From NCBI RefSeq assembly GCF_002195995.1, contig NZ_NHON01000057.1:1-39435 (forward strand): 39,435 nucleotides of DNA, read 5' to 3'. The notes beneath the pieces are model-generated. The model was not told where the DNA came from and searched no databases. It saw only the letters and a program-made list of their open reading frames with translations. Shown here one piece after another: positions 22,690-32,952 of the stretch (position 1 is its first letter; each line of letters begins with the position of its first letter). The DNA comes from Inquilinus limosus (GTDB lineage Bacteria; Pseudomonadota; Alphaproteobacteria; DSM-16000; Inquilinaceae). The position numbers were made by a program, and so were the translations under genes.

Positions 22690-24081
22690 TCAGTCGCCCT
22701 GCCGCGTCCCGGCCTGCTCCCAGTGCCCGGGGTTCAGAACCAGCCGGCCGGAGCCGTCGAAGCGCAGAGTCAGGGGATAGCGGCCCGGCACCATGAAGTC
22801 GGTGGCCGAGACCGGTTTCAGCTCGGTCCGCTCCTCCCTGCCGATGGCGAAGGCGGCGCGGGCGCCGGTCGCCTGGGCGTATAGCGCGTCGCCCTCGGCC
22901 GTCACCTTGACCGTGACGAAGGGGCTGAAGACGTAGTCGCCGGCCAGCGCCGCCAGCTTGTCCGCCGGCAGCACCGGCTTGGCGGCGGGCGTCGCCGGCT
23001 TCGGCTGGTCGGGCACCGAGGCCAGGATCGCGTCCCACATCGCCTCGCCGCCGATCACGCCGAGATCGACCGTCGGCAGCATCGCCGCCTCGTCCTCCAG
23101 CTCGCCGGTCGAGACGGCGTAGAGCACGTCGCCGTCGAACTCGGTGGCGAAGGGCTGCAGCGCCCGGCCCATCGAGCTGTGTACCTGGATCGCCAGGCGC
23201 TGCAGCTCCGCCGGCTTCAGCTTCTGGTTGGTGACGACCAGGCTGACCGTGGTGTTGCGGGCCGGGGCGTCGGCGTTCGGCGCGCCGGTCCAGCCCGGCT
23301 TGCGGCTGGCCGGGTAGCCCGCCAGCAGCGCCGCGGTGGTCAGGTCCTTCGGCCAGCCCTCGTCGCCGTAGCAGGCGGCGACCTTGCCGTCCCGCGTCGT
23401 CACCACGCCCAGCGCGTTGACCACGACGAAGGCGGCGACCTTGACCGGGCCGATCTGGCGGAAGGCGCCGCCCTGGCCGGAATAGGCGTTGCAGCCGAAC
23501 AGCGATCCGGTGACCGCCAGCCGCCCGGCGCCCTGGGCGCCCAGCGGGAACACGCCCGGCTTCGCGGCGCGGAAGGCGGCCTGGGCCAGACGTTTGTCGG
23601 GCACCAGCTCGTTCAGCCGGCGGCCGCCGAGATCGTAGATGATGGCGCCGACCGACAGGGCGATGTTGTCCCAATGGCCGCCGCGAATCCCGTCCTCCTT
23701 CAGCGCCGAGGCGACGGCGGTGGTGGCCTCCAGCCCGTACCAGGAGCCGCCGGCGAACACCACGGTATCCAGCTCCGGCGCGTCGTAGCCGAGGCGGAGG
23801 TAGTCGGTGTTGACCGTGCCGGGCCCGCCGCCGCGGACATCCACGGCCGCCAGCGACCGCCGGTCGAAATGGAACACGGTGACGCCGGTCGGGCCCTCCT
23901 CGTATTCGCCGGTGCCGATCTTTATGGCCGGCCAATCGAACTGCAGCAGCCTGTTGCCGGCGTTGAGCACCGGGGCCGGCGTCTCCTGGGCCGCGGCCGG
24001 CGGCGCCGCCAGCAGCGCGGCGAGCAGGCCGGCGGCCAGCGCCCCGCCGATCGATCCGGCCTTGTTCCGTCGGCTCCTCAT
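22690..24081 (-). CDS. P1 (S58, DmpA/BapA-type) peptidase with extra C-terminal domain
   Basis: A 463-residue exported protein with a signal peptide (about residues 1-31, ending AAAQ). The N-terminal nucleophile family is suggested by TGVTVFHFDRRSLAAVDVRGGGPGT, ATTAVASALKEDG and an ARNTTVSLVVTN segment where self-cleavage between Asn276 and Thr277 is expected. Such enzymes are aminopeptidases, amidases or beta-peptidases. Residues from about 370 form an additional domain (LAALAGDYVFSP through LNPGHWEQ) like the beta-rich tails found after some hydrolases. The frame stays open far upstream, but ATG 24081 with its signal peptide is the sensible start. It is divergent from the aldo-keto reductase. 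Confidence 0.8.
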   Translation of the reverse strand: MRSRRNKAGSIGGALAAGLLAALLAAPPAAAQETPAPVLNAGNRLLQFDWPAIKIGTGEYEEGPTGVTVFHFDRRSLAAVDVRGGGPGTVNTDYLRLGYDAPELDTVVFAGGSWYGLEATTAVASALKEDGIRGGHWDNIALSVGAIIYDLGGRRLNELVPDKRLAQAAFRAAKPGVFPLGAQGAGRLAVTGSLFGCNAYSGQGGAFRQIGPVKVAAFVVVNALGVVTTRDGKVAACYGDEGWPKDLTTAALLAGYPASRKPGWTGAPNADAPARNTTVSLVVTNQKLKPAELQRLAIQVHSSMGRALQPFATEFDGDVLYAVSTGELEDEAAMLPTVDLGVIGGEAMWDAILASVPDQPKPATPAAKPVLPADKLAALAGDYVFSPFVTVKVTAEGDALYAQATGARAAFAIGREERTELKPVSATDFMVPGRYPLTLRFDGSGRLVLNPGHWEQAGTRQGD

Positions 24082-24225
24082 CCCATCCCCCTGTCGATGA
24101 TCCGCCGGCTGCCCCGGCACGAAACGGGAATGCTGTCCCAACCTGGCCGGAACCGAAAGCAGATAGTGGCGCAGCCGCCCGGCGATCCCATCTTCATGGG
24201 GCGACACCGCAGACGGAGGCAGGCG

Positions 24226-25143
24226 ATGCCGTGGTCCCCGACCCTCAGCCGACGGACCCTGCTGGGTGCCCTGGCCGCCACCGGCGCCGCGCCGCTGCTG
24301 CCGGCCGCGACGGCGCAGGAGGCGCCGGCCACCCGGCCGATTCCCTCGACCGGCGAGGCCCTGCCGGTGGTCGGGCTCGGCAGCTGGATCACCTTCAATG
24401 TCGGCGATGACCCCGAGGCGCGCGACGACTGCGCCGAGGTGATGCGCGCCTTCTTCGCCGAAGGCGGCCGGCTGATCGATTCCTCGCCGATGTACGGCTC
24501 GTCCCAGCCGGTGATCGGTTCCGGCCTTGCCAGGCTGGGACGGCCCGCTGGGCTGTTCGCGGCCGACAAGGTCTGGACCTCCGGCGACGGGCCGGCGCAG
24601 GTCGAGGAATCGCGCCGGCTCTGGGGCGTGCCGCGCTTCGACCTGCTGCAGGTCCACAACCTGCTGGCCTGGGAGACGCATCTCGACACGCTGTTCGCCA
24701 TGAAGGCGGAGGGCCGGCTCCGTTATGTCGGCATCACCACCTCGGAGGGGCGGCGGCATGGCGAGATCGAGCAGGTGATGCGCAGCCGGCCGATCGATTT
24801 CGTCCAGGTCACCTACAACATTCTCGACCGCGAGGTGGAGGAGCGGATCCTGCCGCTGGCGCAGGAGCGGGGGATCGCCGTCATCGTCAACCGGCCGTTC
24901 CGCCAGGGCGCGCTGGTCGACGATATGGCGGGCGAGACGCTGCCGGGTTGGGCCGGCGAGGTGGGCTGCGGCAGCTGGGCCCAGATCCTGCTGAAATTCG
25001 TGGTCTCGCACCCGGCCGTCACCTGCGCCATCCCGGCCACCACTCGCGTCGACCACGTGCGGGAGAATCTCGGCGTCGCCCGCGGCCCGATGCCGGATGC
25101 GGCGATGCGCCGGCGGATGGCCGCCGATGTCGAGGCGATGTGA
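24226..25143 (+). CDS. Tat-exported aldo/keto reductase
   Basis: A 305-residue NAD(P)H-dependent oxidoreductase with a twin-arginine signal: SRRTLLGALAATGAAPLLPA. The barrel keeps the catalytic residues: Asp and Tyr in LIDSSPMYGSSQPV, Lys in FAADKVWTS and His in LLQVHNLLAWE. The cofactor end reads CAIPATTRVDHV. GGAGG lies upstream of the ATG. Export of a cofactor-bound barrel through Tat is logical, but the substrate is unknown. Its stop overlaps the next start by one base (TGATG). Confidence 0.88.
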   Translation: MPWSPTLSRRTLLGALAATGAAPLLPAATAQEAPATRPIPSTGEALPVVGLGSWITFNVGDDPEARDDCAEVMRAFFAEGGRLIDSSPMYGSSQPVIGSGLARLGRPAGLFAADKVWTSGDGPAQVEESRRLWGVPRFDLLQVHNLLAWETHLDTLFAMKAEGRLRYVGITTSEGRRHGEIEQVMRSRPIDFVQVTYNILDREVEERILPLAQERGIAVIVNRPFRQGALVDDMAGETLPGWAGEVGCGSWAQILLKFVVSHPAVTCAIPATTRVDHVRENLGVARGPMPDAAMRRRMAADVEAM

Positions 25144-25823
25144 TGTCGGAGTGGTGGAGCTATCGACTCTCCGACTTCCTGCTGTTCTCGCCCCGCACCT
25201 ATCACCGGCTGTTCGAGCTGTACAACGAAGCGGTCTGGCCGGCGCAGGCGGCGGCCGTCCTGGCCGGCCTGCTGATGCTGCTCCTGTTGCGGCGCGGCGG
25301 CGCGGTCGCCGGACCGGCCGTCGCCGCGATCCTGGCCGTGTGCTGGGCCTGGGTGGCCATCGCCTTCCACCTCGACCGCTACGCCACCATCAACTGGGCC
25401 GCCTCCTGGCTCGCCGGGGGCTTCCTGGCGCAGGCGGCGCTGCTGGTCTGGGCCGGGGCGATCGGCGGCCGGCTGTCCGTGCCGTCGCTTCCCGACGCTG
25501 CCGGCCGGGCCGGAATGGGCATCTTCCTGCTCGCGCTGCTGGTCTGGCCGGCGATCGGCCTGCTGCTGGGCCGGTCCTGGCGCCAGGCGGAGATCTTCGG
25601 CGTCGCGCCGGACCCGACCGCGATCGGCACGCTCGGCCTGCTGCTGGCCCTGGCCGGGCCGGGGCGCTGGGTCCTGATGATCCTGCCGGTGCTCTGGTGC
25701 GTGGCGACCGGGGCCACGCTGTGGGCGATGTCGGCGCCGGAGGCCTGGGTGGCGCCGGCCGCGGCGCTGCTGGCCGTCATCCTGGCCGTCTGGCAGGGGC
25801 TGCAGCGCCGGCGAGATGCGTAG
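25143..25823 (+). CDS. DUF6064 family membrane protein
   Basis: A 226-residue inner-membrane protein with about six or seven hydrophobic helices. The N-terminus SEWWSYRLSDFLLFSPRTYH and LFELYNEAVWPAQ are the family marks. Its ATG shares one base with the stop of the aldo/keto reductase, so the two are coupled and may form a two-part membrane and periplasm module. The function is unknown. Confidence 0.78.
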   Translation: MSEWWSYRLSDFLLFSPRTYHRLFELYNEAVWPAQAAAVLAGLLMLLLLRRGGAVAGPAVAAILAVCWAWVAIAFHLDRYATINWAASWLAGGFLAQAALLVWAGAIGGRLSVPSLPDAAGRAGMGIFLLALLVWPAIGLLLGRSWRQAEIFGVAPDPTAIGTLGLLLALAGPGRWVLMILPVLWCVATGATLWAMSAPEAWVAPAAALLAVILAVWQGLQRRRDA

Positions 25824-25841
25824 GCAGCCGGTCCTTCTGCG

Positions 25842-26687
25842 TCAGGCCTTGCGGTTCCTGAGCGCCTCGGCCTGGGCGTAGAACTTCTTCTCCCACTCCT
25901 TGTGCGCGTCCTGCCCTTCGCGGATGAAGGGGGTGAAGACGGCCAGGTTGAGGAGCATCCAGTTCACCAGCCGCGCCGGGAAGCGCAGCGGCTTGACGAA
26001 GTCGATGAACAGCACCACCCGGGTCTTGTCGGTGTGGTTCCAGGCCTCGTGCTCATAGGCGTCGTCGAACACCAGGGCCTTGCCTTCCTCCCAGTGGCAG
26101 ATCTGCTTGTCGACGCGGATCGCCAGCTTCTCGCGCGGCTCGGGCACCAGCAGCGGCAAGTGCAGCCGCAGCACGCCGTTATACGGGCCGCGATGCGCCG
26201 CCAGGTGCTTGCCGGGCTCGAAGATCGAGAACATCGCGGTCTTCAGCCCCGGGATCTTCTGGACGATGCGCCAGGTCTCCGGGCATTGGGCGATGTTCTT
26301 CTCCGAGCTGACGCCGTAGCCGGCCAGGAAGAAGGTCTTCCAGTGGGTGTCCTTGCTGATGGACTTCACGTCGGAGGAGATGTCCTGGAAGCTCGGCAGC
26401 TCGTGCTGGCGCAGCAGCACCTTGTCCAACTCGGCCCGGATCAGGGGCCATTCGCGCTCGACCTCGGCGACCCAGGGGAAGGTGGCGGTGTCGTAGACCG
26501 GCGGATTGCCGACCTTGGTGTATTTCAGGTTCAGCCGCTCGGCCCAGGCGACCAGCCTCATGAAGAAGCGTGCCACGATGCTCGGCCGATCCAGGGTCGG
26601 GTCGATGCCTTCGGTGACCAACACCTGCTTCGGGTTCATCGGGCCCGGATGCGTCGCGGTGCCGTTGTTTCCGACGCTTGCGTTCAC
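25842..26687 (-). CDS. Aspartyl/asparaginyl beta-hydroxylase family (LpxO-like) protein
   Basis: A 281-residue Fe(II)/2-oxoglutarate oxygenase. The double-stranded beta-helix carries FEPGKHLAAHRGPYNGVLRLH with a His ligand (about 165), Arg174 for 2-oxoglutarate, and VFDDAYEHEAWN with the distal His213. Family members hydroxylate peptide Asp/Asn or, as LpxO, the secondary acyl chains of lipid A; the conserved W and hydrophobic C-terminal segments fit a membrane-associated role. The first codon is GTG; a second start at MNPKQVLVTEG (residue 17) is possible. There are 293 bases to the next gene on the other side; I see only low-complexity promoter-like sequence there. Confidence 0.85.
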   Translation of the reverse strand: MNASVGNNGTATHPGPMNPKQVLVTEGIDPTLDRPSIVARFFMRLVAWAERLNLKYTKVGNPPVYDTATFPWVAEVEREWPLIRAELDKVLLRQHELPSFQDISSDVKSISKDTHWKTFFLAGYGVSSEKNIAQCPETWRIVQKIPGLKTAMFSIFEPGKHLAAHRGPYNGVLRLHLPLLVPEPREKLAIRVDKQICHWEEGKALVFDDAYEHEAWNHTDKTRVVLFIDFVKPLRFPARLVNWMLLNLAVFTPFIREGQDAHKEWEKKFYAQAEALRNRKA

Positions 26688-26980
26688 GGTGTCACACTCC
26701 GACTGTGCTCTCGCTTCCGACCGGGGGCAGCGGTTTTGGTTCGCCGCCGCGACGGGGGATTATATCGCAGAAAACGGCGGTTGGGATGTTGGTCCGCCAC
26801 GGAATTCCTTCCCCTACACCAATGGCAGGGCGGTTTCTATCGCTCCATCTGCGAATCATTCCTAGCCGGATTTGTGACAACGTCAAGACACTGCGGGGGA
26901 GGCGCGACATTGAGCCTGGGCCTGACGCTCGCGTCCGGCCACGCTATGCTGGCCTGCGAAATCCCGCCGGAGGCCCTCCC

Positions 26981-27610
26981 ATGCCGTCGCTCGCGCATCT
27001 GCTGCCGTTCCTCGTCGCGACCGTGCTGATCGCGATCATCCCGGGGCCGGCGATCCTCTACACCGTGGCCCAGACGCTGGCGCGCGGCCGGGCGGCGGGG
27101 TTCCGCGCCGCCACCGGCATCGCGGTCGGCGACCTGGTCCATGTCGCGGCCGCGGCGGCCGGCCTGTCGGCGGTGTTCCGCTGGTCGCCGACGCTGTTCC
27201 TGGTGGTGAAGATCTTCGGCGCCGCCTATCTGGTCTGGCTCGGCATCCGCATGGTGCGCAGCCGCCGCTCCGGCGACGCCCTGCCGCAGGTGGCGGAGAA
27301 GACGGCGCGGCGCGCCTTCGCCGAGAGCGTGACGGTCGAGCTCTTGAACCCGAAGACGGCGCTGTTCTTCATCGCCTTCCTGCCCCAGTTCGTCGATCCC
27401 GCCGCCGGCCTGCCGGTCTGGGCCCAGTTCCTGGTGCTGGGGATGATCGTCAACGCCGTGTTCTTCGCGGCCGACGTGGTGGCGCTGCTGTGCATCGACC
27501 GGGCGATGTCCCGGCTGCGCCGCAGCGAGCGGGTGGCGCGCTGGCTGCGCCTGGCCAGCGGCTCGGCTTTGGTCGGACTGGGGACCCATATGGCGCTCAG
27601 CCGGAACTGA
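26981..27610 (+). CDS. LysE family amino-acid exporter
   Basis: A 209-residue inner-membrane protein with about six helices of the LysE/RhtB type. The [21 protein letters not shown] and [10 protein letters not shown] blocks near the start, and [23 protein letters not shown] in the middle, are typical. The ATG at 26981 has CGGAGG at good spacing. The substrate is probably an amino acid, undefined. Confidence 0.92.
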   Translation: MPSLAHLLPFLVATVLIAIIPGPAILYTVAQTLARGRAAGFRAATGIAVGDLVHVAAAAAGLSAVFRWSPTLFLVVKIFGAAYLVWLGIRMVRSRRSGDALPQVAEKTARRAFAESVTVELLNPKTALFFIAFLPQFVDPAAGLPVWAQFLVLGMIVNAVFFAADVVALLCIDRAMSRLRRSERVARWLRLASGSALVGLGTHMALSRN

Positions 27611-27639
27611 ACGAAACGCGAAAGAATCATGCGCGCCGC

Positions 27640-27686
27640 GTGACCGCGGCCGGGACCGCTCCTATACTCCCCTCCGTGACAGGAGG
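27640..27686 (+). promoter_or_regulatory. Promoter and ribosome site of methylmalonyl-CoA mutase
   Basis: GTGACC (27640-27645), a 17-base spacer and TATACT (27663-27668) form a good sigma-70 type promoter. AGGAGG at 27681-27686 precedes the ATG at 27696 by nine bases, so the leader would be only about 20 bases. Confidence 0.65.
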
Positions 27687-27695
27687 AATGCCGCC

Positions 27696-29849
<2,154 letters not shown>

Positions 29850-29977
29850 TCCCCCTCACCCTCCCGCCGCCAACGCGGCGGGCCCCTCCCTCTCCCCGAG
29901 GAGAGGGAAGCGGGGGCGGCCCTTTACCTCTCCTTAGGGAGAGGTCGAAATCGCGCAGCGATTTCGGGTGAGGGGGC
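29850..29977. repeat. Composite intergenic palindrome, copy B2
   Basis: It has the same plan as copy B1 at 17052-17183: CCCCTCACCCTCCC, a short palindrome CCGCC...GGCGG, CTCTCCCCGAGGAGAGG, then ACCTCTCCTT...GGGAGAGGTCG, stem GAAATCGC / GCGATTTC and GGGTGAGGGGG. It starts directly at the mutase stop codon. Confidence 0.85.
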
Positions 29978-30020
29978 GACCCCGGCGCATCCGCTCGTGC
30001 TGTCTGGGGAGACGTTGATC

Positions 30021-30572
30021 GTGCGGCTGTTCCATTTCAGCGATGACCCGGCGATCGACCGGTTCGTGCCGCGTCCGGTGCGCGTGCCGTCGACGCGGCC
30101 GGCGGGGCAGGAGTGGCTGAACGGGCCGCTGGTCTGGGCGATCGATGACGCCCATCAGATGCTCTACCTGTTCCCGCGCGACTGCCCTCGGATCCTCGCC
30201 TGGGCGACGCCGCGGACGTCTCTGGCCGATCGGGAAGCATGGCTTGGGGCTGCCCGCGCCGCGGCCTTCGTCGAGACCGCCTGGATCGGCCGGCTGCGCG
30301 CCGCCGGAATCCATCGCTACGAGCTGCCGTCCGAAACCTTCCGCAGCCTTGAGGATGCCGGGATGTGGGTGTCCGAGGCGGCGGTCGTCCCGCTCGGCCG
30401 CGTCGCCCTGGCCGGGCTCGACCGCGAGCTGGCCCGGCGTGGCGTCGACCTCCGCATTGTCGATTCCCTGGCCCCGCTCGCCGCCCTGTGGGACAGCAGC
30501 CTGCATGTCAGCGGCATCCGGCTGCGCAACTCCGACACTTGGCCGCTGGCGCAATCGGGGGCGTCGCGCTAG
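30021..30572 (+). CDS. DUF6886 family protein
   Basis: A 183-residue cytoplasmic protein. The start MRLFHFSDD-like (GTG, R, L, F, H, F, S, D, D), then FVPRPVRVPSTRP, WLNGPLVWAIDD and LPSETFRSLEDAGMWVSE match the family as I know it. The GTG at 30021 is chosen because GGGGAGA lies upstream and it gives the usual first residues. No catalytic motif is recognised. The next gene, DUF763, follows after 29 bases and may be co-transcribed. Confidence 0.72.
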   Translation: MRLFHFSDDPAIDRFVPRPVRVPSTRPAGQEWLNGPLVWAIDDAHQMLYLFPRDCPRILAWATPRTSLADREAWLGAARAAAFVETAWIGRLRAAGIHRYELPSETFRSLEDAGMWVSEAAVVPLGRVALAGLDRELARRGVDLRIVDSLAPLAALWDSSLHVSGIRLRNSDTWPLAQSGASR

Positions 30573-30601
30573 GATCGTTCCGTCTTTGTTCCGGAGGATC
30601 C

Positions 30602-31876
30602 GTGGCGAAACGGGCCGGCAGCGCCGATCTGCCCCTGCATCACGGCCGGGTGCCCGCCTGGCTCGGCCGGCGCATGTCCCGGCTGGGCGCGGTGATCGCC
30701 GAGGCGATCATCCACCATTACGGCCGCGACGAGTTCCTGCGCCGGCTGGCCCATCCCTTCTGGTTCCAATCCTTCGGCGCCGTGATGGGCATGGACTGGC
30801 ATTCCTCCGGCATCACCACCAGCGTGATCGGGGCGCTCAAGCGCGGCCTGCAGCCGATGGCGGGCGAGCTGGGCCTGCATGTCTGCGGCGGCCGCGGGTC
30901 CCATTCCCTGCAGACCCCGGCGGAGCTGATCGCGATCGGCCAGCGCGTCGGGCTGGACGGCGAGGCGCTGGCGAAGGCCAGCCGGCTGGTCGCCAAGGTC
31001 GACAGCGCCGCGGTGCAGGACGGCTTCGACCTGTACCTGCACGGCTTCATCCTGGCCGATGACGGGCGCTGGGTGGTGGTGCAGCAGGGCATGAACGGCG
31101 ACAGCCGCCTGGCCCGCCGTTACCACTGGTGCTCCGAGGAGCTGAAGAGCTTCGTCGAGGCGCCGCACACCGCGATCGAGGGGCCGGGCCGGGGTGTGAT
31201 CGTCAACCTGACCGACCGGCGGGCCGCGGCCTCGCGCCACCGCCAGCTCGACCTGCTGCGCGATCTCGGCCCCGACCGGCTGGTCGGCGAGGTGGCGGCG
31301 ATCGAAGGCCGGATCCCCCCGCCGCCGGAGCAGCCGTCGCTGCCGCATCTGGTGATGCCGGCGCATCACGACGTCCGGCCCAGCGACGTGATCCTGCGCC
31401 GGCTGCATGGCGCCCTGGCCGCGGCGGCCGACCGAGCGCCGGAGGATTTTTCCGAGCTGCTGCTGGTGCCGGGCGTCGGCGCCCGCACCGTGCACTCGCT
31501 GGCCATGGTGGCGGAGGTGGTGCACGGCGCGCCCTGCCGCTTCGCCGATCCGGGCCGCTTCTCCCTGGCCCATGGCGGCAAGGACCGCCACCCCTATCCG
31601 GTGCCGACCCTGGTCTACGACCAGACCATCGCGGTGCTGAAGACCGCCGTCGCCCAGGCCAAGCTGGGCCATGACGAGCGGCTGGACGCGATCCGCCGCC
31701 TCGACGACCAGGCCCGGCGGGTCGAGCGCCACGCCACCGGCCCGACCCTGCCCGAGCACATCGCGGTCGAACGGCGCCGGTCGCATGAGTATGGCGGCCG
31801 CAGCGTCTTCGGCTGGGAGCCGCCGCCGGCCGACGTCCCGGCCGACATTCCGGGCAATGCCACGAAAATGCCTTGA
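30602..31876 (+). CDS. DUF763 protein with helix-hairpin-helix segment
   Basis: A 424-residue cytoplasmic protein of the DUF763 family. The N-terminus (ADLPLHHGRVPAWLGRRM) and FQSFGAVMGMDWHSSGITTS are family blocks. At about residues 280-310 the LLLVPGVGARTVHSLAMVAE stretch has the form of a helix-hairpin-helix that binds DNA without sequence choice; HGGKDRHPYPVPTLVYDQTI follows. GTG at 30602 has GGAGG upstream. A role in DNA metabolism is suggested by the HhH only; no nuclease motif is certain. Confidence 0.82.
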   Translation: MAKRAGSADLPLHHGRVPAWLGRRMSRLGAVIAEAIIHHYGRDEFLRRLAHPFWFQSFGAVMGMDWHSSGITTSVIGALKRGLQPMAGELGLHVCGGRGSHSLQTPAELIAIGQRVGLDGEALAKASRLVAKVDSAAVQDGFDLYLHGFILADDGRWVVVQQGMNGDSRLARRYHWCSEELKSFVEAPHTAIEGPGRGVIVNLTDRRAAASRHRQLDLLRDLGPDRLVGEVAAIEGRIPPPPEQPSLPHLVMPAHHDVRPSDVILRRLHGALAAAADRAPEDFSELLLVPGVGARTVHSLAMVAEVVHGAPCRFADPGRFSLAHGGKDRHPYPVPTLVYDQTIAVLKTAVAQAKLGHDERLDAIRRLDDQARRVERHATGPTLPEHIAVERRRSHEYGGRSVFGWEPPPADVPADIPGNATKMP

Positions 31877-31973
31877 TTGGCGCCGGATCGAAGCCGCCGG
31901 GTCGTACGTTGAAGGGTTCGGACGTTGGTGGGTCCGGCCCGATGGGCCGCCCGGCAGCAGAAGGACAGGACCT

Positions 31974-32318
31974 ATGATCTCGACTCGCCGCATTCTGGCC
32001 GGTGCGCTGGCCGCCGTTGCGGTCACGCTGGCGGTGTCGACCCCGGCTCTCGCCGACAGCTGGAAGAAGCATGGCGGCTGGGGCTGGGGCCCGCCGTGGC
32101 GCCATCACTACTACGACCGCGGCTACTATGATCGTGGCCCGGATGTTGTCGTGGTGCGGCCACGCCCGCGGGTCTACTACGAGCCGTCGCCGGTCTATGT
32201 CGAGCGGCCGCCCGTCTATTACGAGCGCCCGGCGCCGGTCTATGTCGCGCCGCCGCCCCCGGTCTATGTGGCGCCGACCCCCGGCATCTCGGTCAACATC
32301 CCGCTGCGCTTCGACTGA
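31974..32318 (+). CDS. Secreted Tyr/Pro-rich small protein, first of a tandem pair
   Basis: A 114-residue protein with a signal peptide (residues 1-27, ending PALA). The mature part starts with Trp/Gly/His/Tyr-rich sequence (HHYYDRGYYDRG), then five PVYV or PVYY units separated by short Pro-rich links, and ends PGISVNIPLRFD. There is no cysteine or known domain. AAGGACAGGA lies before the ATG. The tail matches that of the next gene almost exactly. I do not recognise a function. Confidence 0.7.
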   Translation: MISTRRILAGALAAVAVTLAVSTPALADSWKKHGGWGWGPPWRHHYYDRGYYDRGPDVVVVRPRPRVYYEPSPVYVERPPVYYERPAPVYVAPPPPVYVAPTPGISVNIPLRFD

Positions 32319-32329
32319 GGTAGGCCGAG

Positions 32330-32641
32330 ATGGGCCGTTCCCTCGCCCGCGCGTCGCTCCTGGCACTGCTGGCCCTGACCGCCGCCGCCCCCGCCTTCCT
32401 GCTGCATCCGGCGGCGGCGCTGGCGGACGATGACGACGACGATGATGATGGAGGCTGGCGCCATCATCATCGCCACCGGCACTGGCGCGACGGGCCGCCG
32501 CCCTATTACTACTATCGGCCGCATCGTGACCGGGTGATCGTCTATGACGACGAGCCGGACTATGTCGTGCGGCGCCCCCGGCCGGTCTATGTTGAGCCGC
32601 CGCCCGGCATCACCATCAACATCCCGCTGCGCTTCGACTGA
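32330..32641 (+). CDS. Secreted Asp/His/Tyr-rich small protein, second of a tandem pair
   Basis: A 103-residue protein with a signal peptide (about 1-31, ending ALA). The mature part begins with eight consecutive Asp residues, then a HHHRHRHW cluster, PPPYYYYRP, and one PVYVEPP unit, and ends PGITINIPLRFD. The Asp and His runs could bind metal ions; that is inference. It starts 11 bases after the stop of the first member and ends at its own terminator, so the two form one operon. Confidence 0.7.
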   Translation: MGRSLARASLLALLALTAAAPAFLLHPAAALADDDDDDDDGGWRHHHRHRHWRDGPPPYYYYRPHRDRVIVYDDEPDYVVRRPRPVYVEPPPGITINIPLRFD

Positions 32642-32660
32642 GGCTCCCGGGCTTCGCCTA

Positions 32661-32694
32661 GCCGGCTGTGGCCCCGTGCCGCAGCCGGCCTTTT
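32661..32694 (+). terminator. Intrinsic terminator of the secreted-protein pair
   Basis: An 11-bp stem GCCGGCTGTGG / CCGCAGCCGGC with one U-G pair and a 7-base loop is followed by CTTTT. It lies 20 bases after the second gene. Confidence 0.8.
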
Positions 32695-32714
32695 GCTGCC
32701 GGCGCCAAATCCGC

Positions 32715-32762
32715 TTGCATCCGCCTCGCAAATCCGTATCTTGAGATTGCGAATGATTTGCA
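32715..32762 (+). promoter_or_regulatory. Promoter with Fur-like box
   Basis: TTGCAT (32715-32720), a 16-base spacer and TATCTT (32737-32742) look like a sigma-70 promoter. Immediately after, TGCGAATGATTTGCA (32748-32762) is a 7-1-7 inverted repeat with one mismatch, the arrangement of Fur boxes, placed over the expected start of transcription. Repression by Fur under iron sufficiency is inferred. Confidence 0.6.
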
Positions 32763-32784
32763 GTCGCTTTTGGGGAGAGCCAGG

Positions 32785-32868
32785 ATGGCGAGACGCCGCC
32801 CCTGTCCGTCTCCAGCCGGGACTGCGGTCATTCACGAGATCACGGATCGGGCGGGCTGGACGACCTAG
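32785..32868 (+). CDS. Possible 27-residue peptide in the Fur-box transcript
   Basis: ATG at 32785 with GGGGAG six bases upstream opens a frame MARRRPCPSPAGTAVIHEIT..., ending TAG at 32868. The peptide is basic at the start and has no membrane segment or known motif. It may be translated, or may be a chance frame within a small RNA. Confidence 0.3.
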   Translation: MARRRPCPSPAGTAVIHEITDRAGWTT

Positions 32869-32952
32869 CCGACGCCATCGTGAAAGCCGTCGATCCGTCG
32901 ACGATCGGGCCGGTCCCTGGCTGGCGTTCCTCCGGCCCGATCTACACTCAGA

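Noticed and set aside
24082-25056. N-terminal extension of the P1 peptidase frame over the aldo/keto reductase
   Set aside because: The extension is antisense to a gene with clear family motifs, while ATG 24081 gives a proper signal peptide.
26850-26864. TGCGAATCATTCCTA as a second Fur box
   Set aside because: Only five of seven arm positions pair and no well-placed promoter is visible; too weak to call.
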